This document shows, one piece after another, positions 61,759-64,000 of a DNA stretch of 64,000 nt. Below the pieces are notes generated by a model. The model was not told where the DNA came from. It saw only the letters and a list, made by a program, of their open reading frames with translations, and did no database searches. The stretch covers positions 8,492,001 through 8,556,000 of the forward strand of contig NC_079878.1 of assembly GCF_029227915.1 (NCBI RefSeq), read 5' to 3'. Numbering within the stretch: position 1 is the first letter of the stretch; the number at the start of each line of letters is the position of its first letter. The position numbers and the translations under genes were made by a program. This DNA is from Hydractinia symbiolongicarpus. Its lineage: Eukaryota; Cnidaria; Hydrozoa; Anthoathecata; Hydractiniidae.

Positions 61759-62392
61759 ATGGATATTGAAGAACAAAGCCTGCTTCAAACGCCGGAAAAG
61801 AAAATGTCAGGTATTTGACATAGCTTTATTTATTTGAAATTTATTTTGTTATTGCCCTTATATTATTTTTGTCATTACTATTTAGACATAATAACAACAA
61901 GCACAAATATTTCACACACTTACACACTCATGGACACATAAACAAACAGGGAGTATACAAGCACAAATATTTCATACACTTACACACTCGACACATAAAC
62001 AAACAGAGAGTACACAAGCACAAATATTTCACACACTTACACACTCATGGACACACATGTAAACAAACAGGGAGTATACTTCTATTTTGTAATTAGTTCT
62101 TATAGTTCTTTTAATTTTTTTAGTAAAGAAAAAAAGGAGGGTGAGTATTTTGTAGATAATAAATAGAGTTTAGATGGAGCAACATTTTTTATTATTGGAC
62201 ACAGTTTTGGTATTATTATAAAGTTATTTTATTTTATTTTTTACTTATCTGTTTTGTTTTTGTTTGTTATTTAGTTTTGACGTATTCAGCTTATGAGGAG
62301 TATAGAAAGACGCATCCTGGCACCCTGTCCACAAAATCATTCAAATGGTGGAAAGCGCATGGGGGTCAGGATTTAGCCAATTTTAATTAGAG
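61759..62392 (+). CDS. Candidate two-exon small gene in Helitron
   Basis: Exon 61759-61810 (ATG, 17 codons plus one base, then a GTATTT donor) joins in phase to 62275-62392 (after TTATTTAG) and ends at TAG. The second exon reads SAYEEYRKTHPGTLSTKSFK then WWKAHGGQDLANFN, which looks protein-like. A possible middle exon at 62124-62140 (encoding KKKRR, with a GTGAGT donor) would put the last exon out of phase. The total is about 55 residues. The product is not recognised; it could be a captured host gene piece. Confidence 0.35.
61901..62079. repeat. ~60-bp tandem repeat, 3 copies, in Helitron
   Basis: Copies start at 61901, 61961 and 62018, each beginning GCACAAATATTTCACACACT and ending with AACAAACAGGGAGTATAC. 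Lengths vary in steps of three, keeping a 75-codon frame open (61869-62096), but that frame is low complexity and probably not a gene. It lies in the intron of the candidate gene at 61759-62392. Confidence 0.9.
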
Positions 62393-63057
62393 CCAGTCAA
62401 AGAAACGTCGACAAAAGCATAAACATCGACGCACACATACTATTCATAACCAATATAACAATTGTAAATTTAATAAATAAACCAATAATTCTAATAAACC
62501 AAAAAAAATCTTTCTATTTATTTATTTAAATTATTAATTAAGATTATATTTCTTACAGTTTTTGACCAAGTATATTTTGATGTTAGTTATTACTCTGGGG
62601 TATCCAATATTTCTACACATTTACGCAATTACTTATTTTATCATGCAAGCTTTTTTTTGTCTATTTAATGTTTAAATGTTCACAAACAGTGGATTTGCAA
62701 AACATGTTTATAACACTGTACACTTATCAATTCCATCCCTGTGTTATTATTTCAGTGTTGCTGATACCTCAAAGTAGTTTCTTTTTAAGTTATTTTTTTG
62801 TTATGATGTTACAATAAAATACATCAAAATACATTCAGTTCAGTTATTTTCCCTTTTACCAGTATTGAGGACCCGCCAGCTACTAGAATTTATCATGTTG
62901 CCTAAAACTTTACTTTAACAACTGTCCTTTTAATATACCATTTTATAACAAAAACCCTTTTTGTGTTTGAGCTATATACTTTTTTTTTAAATCGCATGGA
63001 TTATTTTGTTAATACATTTGATACATGTCTTACATGCTTTTTACTTCTTTTTAGGTT
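62393..63057. other. Helitron 3' region, no gene seen
   Basis: A+T-rich. AATAAA-type signals lie at about 62475 and 62814. No supported frame. Confidence 0.5.
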
Positions 63058-63099
63058 GAAGCGCAAAGCCCCATGACTTGCCTTCCCGTGGCGCGCTTT
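63058..63099 (+). ncRNA. Hairpin motif copy 2 in Helitron
   Basis: GAAGCGC (63058-63064) pairs with GCGCTTT (63093-63099), one G-U pair included. It matches 60594-60635 along its length, is also preceded by a T-rich tract and AG, and shares some flanking sequence. The reading EAQSPMTCLPVARFVK is open here and runs on for six more codons. Confidence 0.35.
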
Positions 63100-63474
63100 G
63101 TTAAGTGGATTATTTCCTTTTAATAGAGATAATTCATGAACTAAAAGTCAGGGCATAGCATGTTACACAAATCCATCAAAGATTTATTGATACTGGTCAA
63201 ACTCAAAAGAACAGCAGAGGTACAATGCCATTATGTCACATTACTGCACAAAAAACAAAAAAGTAAAGTATTTTATTATCTGAAAAAATTTTTAAACATG
63301 CATTGGTGACGTCAATAATTTTTGTCAAAAGTACACGATGTTATACCTTACTTTAAATAGCACTTCAGGTTTAAATACAATAAAAGCAACAAGTATCTTT
63401 TTCATTGTTCTCTCGCCTAAGTTCTTTATTGTTTTTCTGCCTAAGTGGATTTTTCCACGGGCCTAATCGACTAG

Positions 63475-63713
63475 TCTTTTAATATTTTTAAATTACATTT
63501 AACTTTTGACGACCACGTTTAAGCAAGAATTCAAAAAACACACGTGCACACTCGAATTTAATTAACCTTTAATTGTCTCCGTGAAAAACTCATTTTTCCG
63601 TTTGAAAATTGGTTTTATATCATTTCAGTATATTTAATTGCAAGACGATGTCCTTAATAAATGTCCTTATATTTACAAAACCAGCAAACGGGCGAAGCAA
63701 ATAAGTCAGTTAA
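63475..63713 (+). repeat. Repeat family X, copy 2, right part
   Basis: It resumes exactly where 57353 left off and matches 54392-54637 until CAGTTAA, after which the two copies diverge. Confidence 0.9.
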
Positions 63714-64000
63714 GGTGGTAGTAAACACTTCTTGGCGTAAATTTTAGCGAAAAATGTTATTGACTTGTTTTATTCAAAATATCGTAGATTTCAAAAATAT
63801 ATAGCTTTAATACCATAAATATTGCAAAAGTATCAATAAATAGGATTTTACAGGCCATGGTATTAAGATTGAAAAAAAACTCCTTAAAAAAGTACTTTAT
63901 ACCCTCTCTTCTATGCGTCATTTGGGGTTTTAAACAAGTAAACAAGTGTGTATAGACCTAATAGAAAGACATAGTGTAGACTGGCTTTTATGCAAACGGC
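63714..64000. other. Right edge, no gene seen
   Basis: No supported feature. The minus frame at 63757-63945 has no family marks. Confidence 0.45.

Larger units (their letters stand above)
57354..63474 (+). mobile_element. 6.1-kb Helitron carrying a PIF1-type helicase
   Basis: The 5' end is TCTATATAATAATACGCC, with host A before it. The 3' end is a hairpin (63439-63462, GCC..GTGGA, TTTT, TCCAC.GGC), then CTAATCGACTAG, with host T after it. The uninterrupted repeat at 54391/54392 confirms insertion between A and T without target duplication. Contents: a noncoding leader with the ATCACGTGAT motif and TAGCTAGC clusters (57354-58613), a helicase frame with one frameshift (58657-60074), hairpins at 60136, 60594 and 63058, exon-like pieces at 61759 and 62275, and a tandem repeat at 61901. 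No frame for the Rep (HUH) nuclease is present, so as it stands it could not move by itself. Confidence 0.93.

Noticed and set aside
61869-62096. 75-codon histidine-rich frame as a gene
   Set aside because: It is the 60-bp tandem repeat read through; low complexity.
1-64000. CRISPR arrays, rRNA, LTR retrotransposons, bacterial operons
   Set aside because: None seen; the repeats lack unique spacers, no LTR pairs or reverse transcriptase motifs were found, and the genes are split by introns.

Overview
The window is animal nuclear DNA, roughly two-thirds A+T, with short introns, few genes and many small transposons. An animal is certain from an intact Wnt gene. A cnidarian (probably a hydrozoan) is the best guess, from the overall gene and repeat style and from the small HIRAN-like reading frame. 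Species cannot be read from the sequence alone.

Layout, left to right. 1-3236 holds two minus-strand Helitrons lying head to tail. They sit upstream of, and probably inside an intron of, a CASD1-like gene whose last eleven exons run from 3650 to 8995 (+); its 5' half lies to the left of the window. 9-22 kb is intergenic, with MITEs, an 18-bp minisatellite (10947-11828) and small repeats. 22432-24919 (-) is a complete four-exon Wnt ligand gene of 345 residues. 25-47 kb is a gene desert with pogo-like and other MITEs, degenerate repeats and two Helitrons under 150 bp. 47189-47572 (+) is a 127-residue HIRAN-like frame, and 49452-49518 is an isolated candidate exon. 52636-53160 (+) encodes a Ras-like GTPase without the usual DxxGQ motif. 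55911-56180 (-) encodes an 89-residue predicted secreted protein with its own TATA box.

The right end is the most informative part. A repeat of about 0.75 kb occurs at 53916-54637 and again at 56833-63713. The second copy is split by a 6.1-kb Helitron (57354-63474). The first copy therefore shows the unoccupied target site and fixes both ends of the Helitron exactly: inserted between A and T, no target duplication, 5' TC, 3' hairpin then CTAG. The Helitron carries a frameshifted PIF1-type helicase but no visible Rep nuclease. It also carries a 60-bp tandem repeat, small exon-like pieces, and a family of hairpins whose two best copies show a paired base change.

The host genes are unrelated in function: sialic acid/glycan O-acetylation (CASD1-like), Wnt signalling, an atypical GTPase and a small secreted protein. 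The shared theme is repeated Helitron activity. Ends of one superfamily occur at 50-758, 759-3236, 12355-12500, 33970-34101, 46945-47091, 53768 and 57354-63474.
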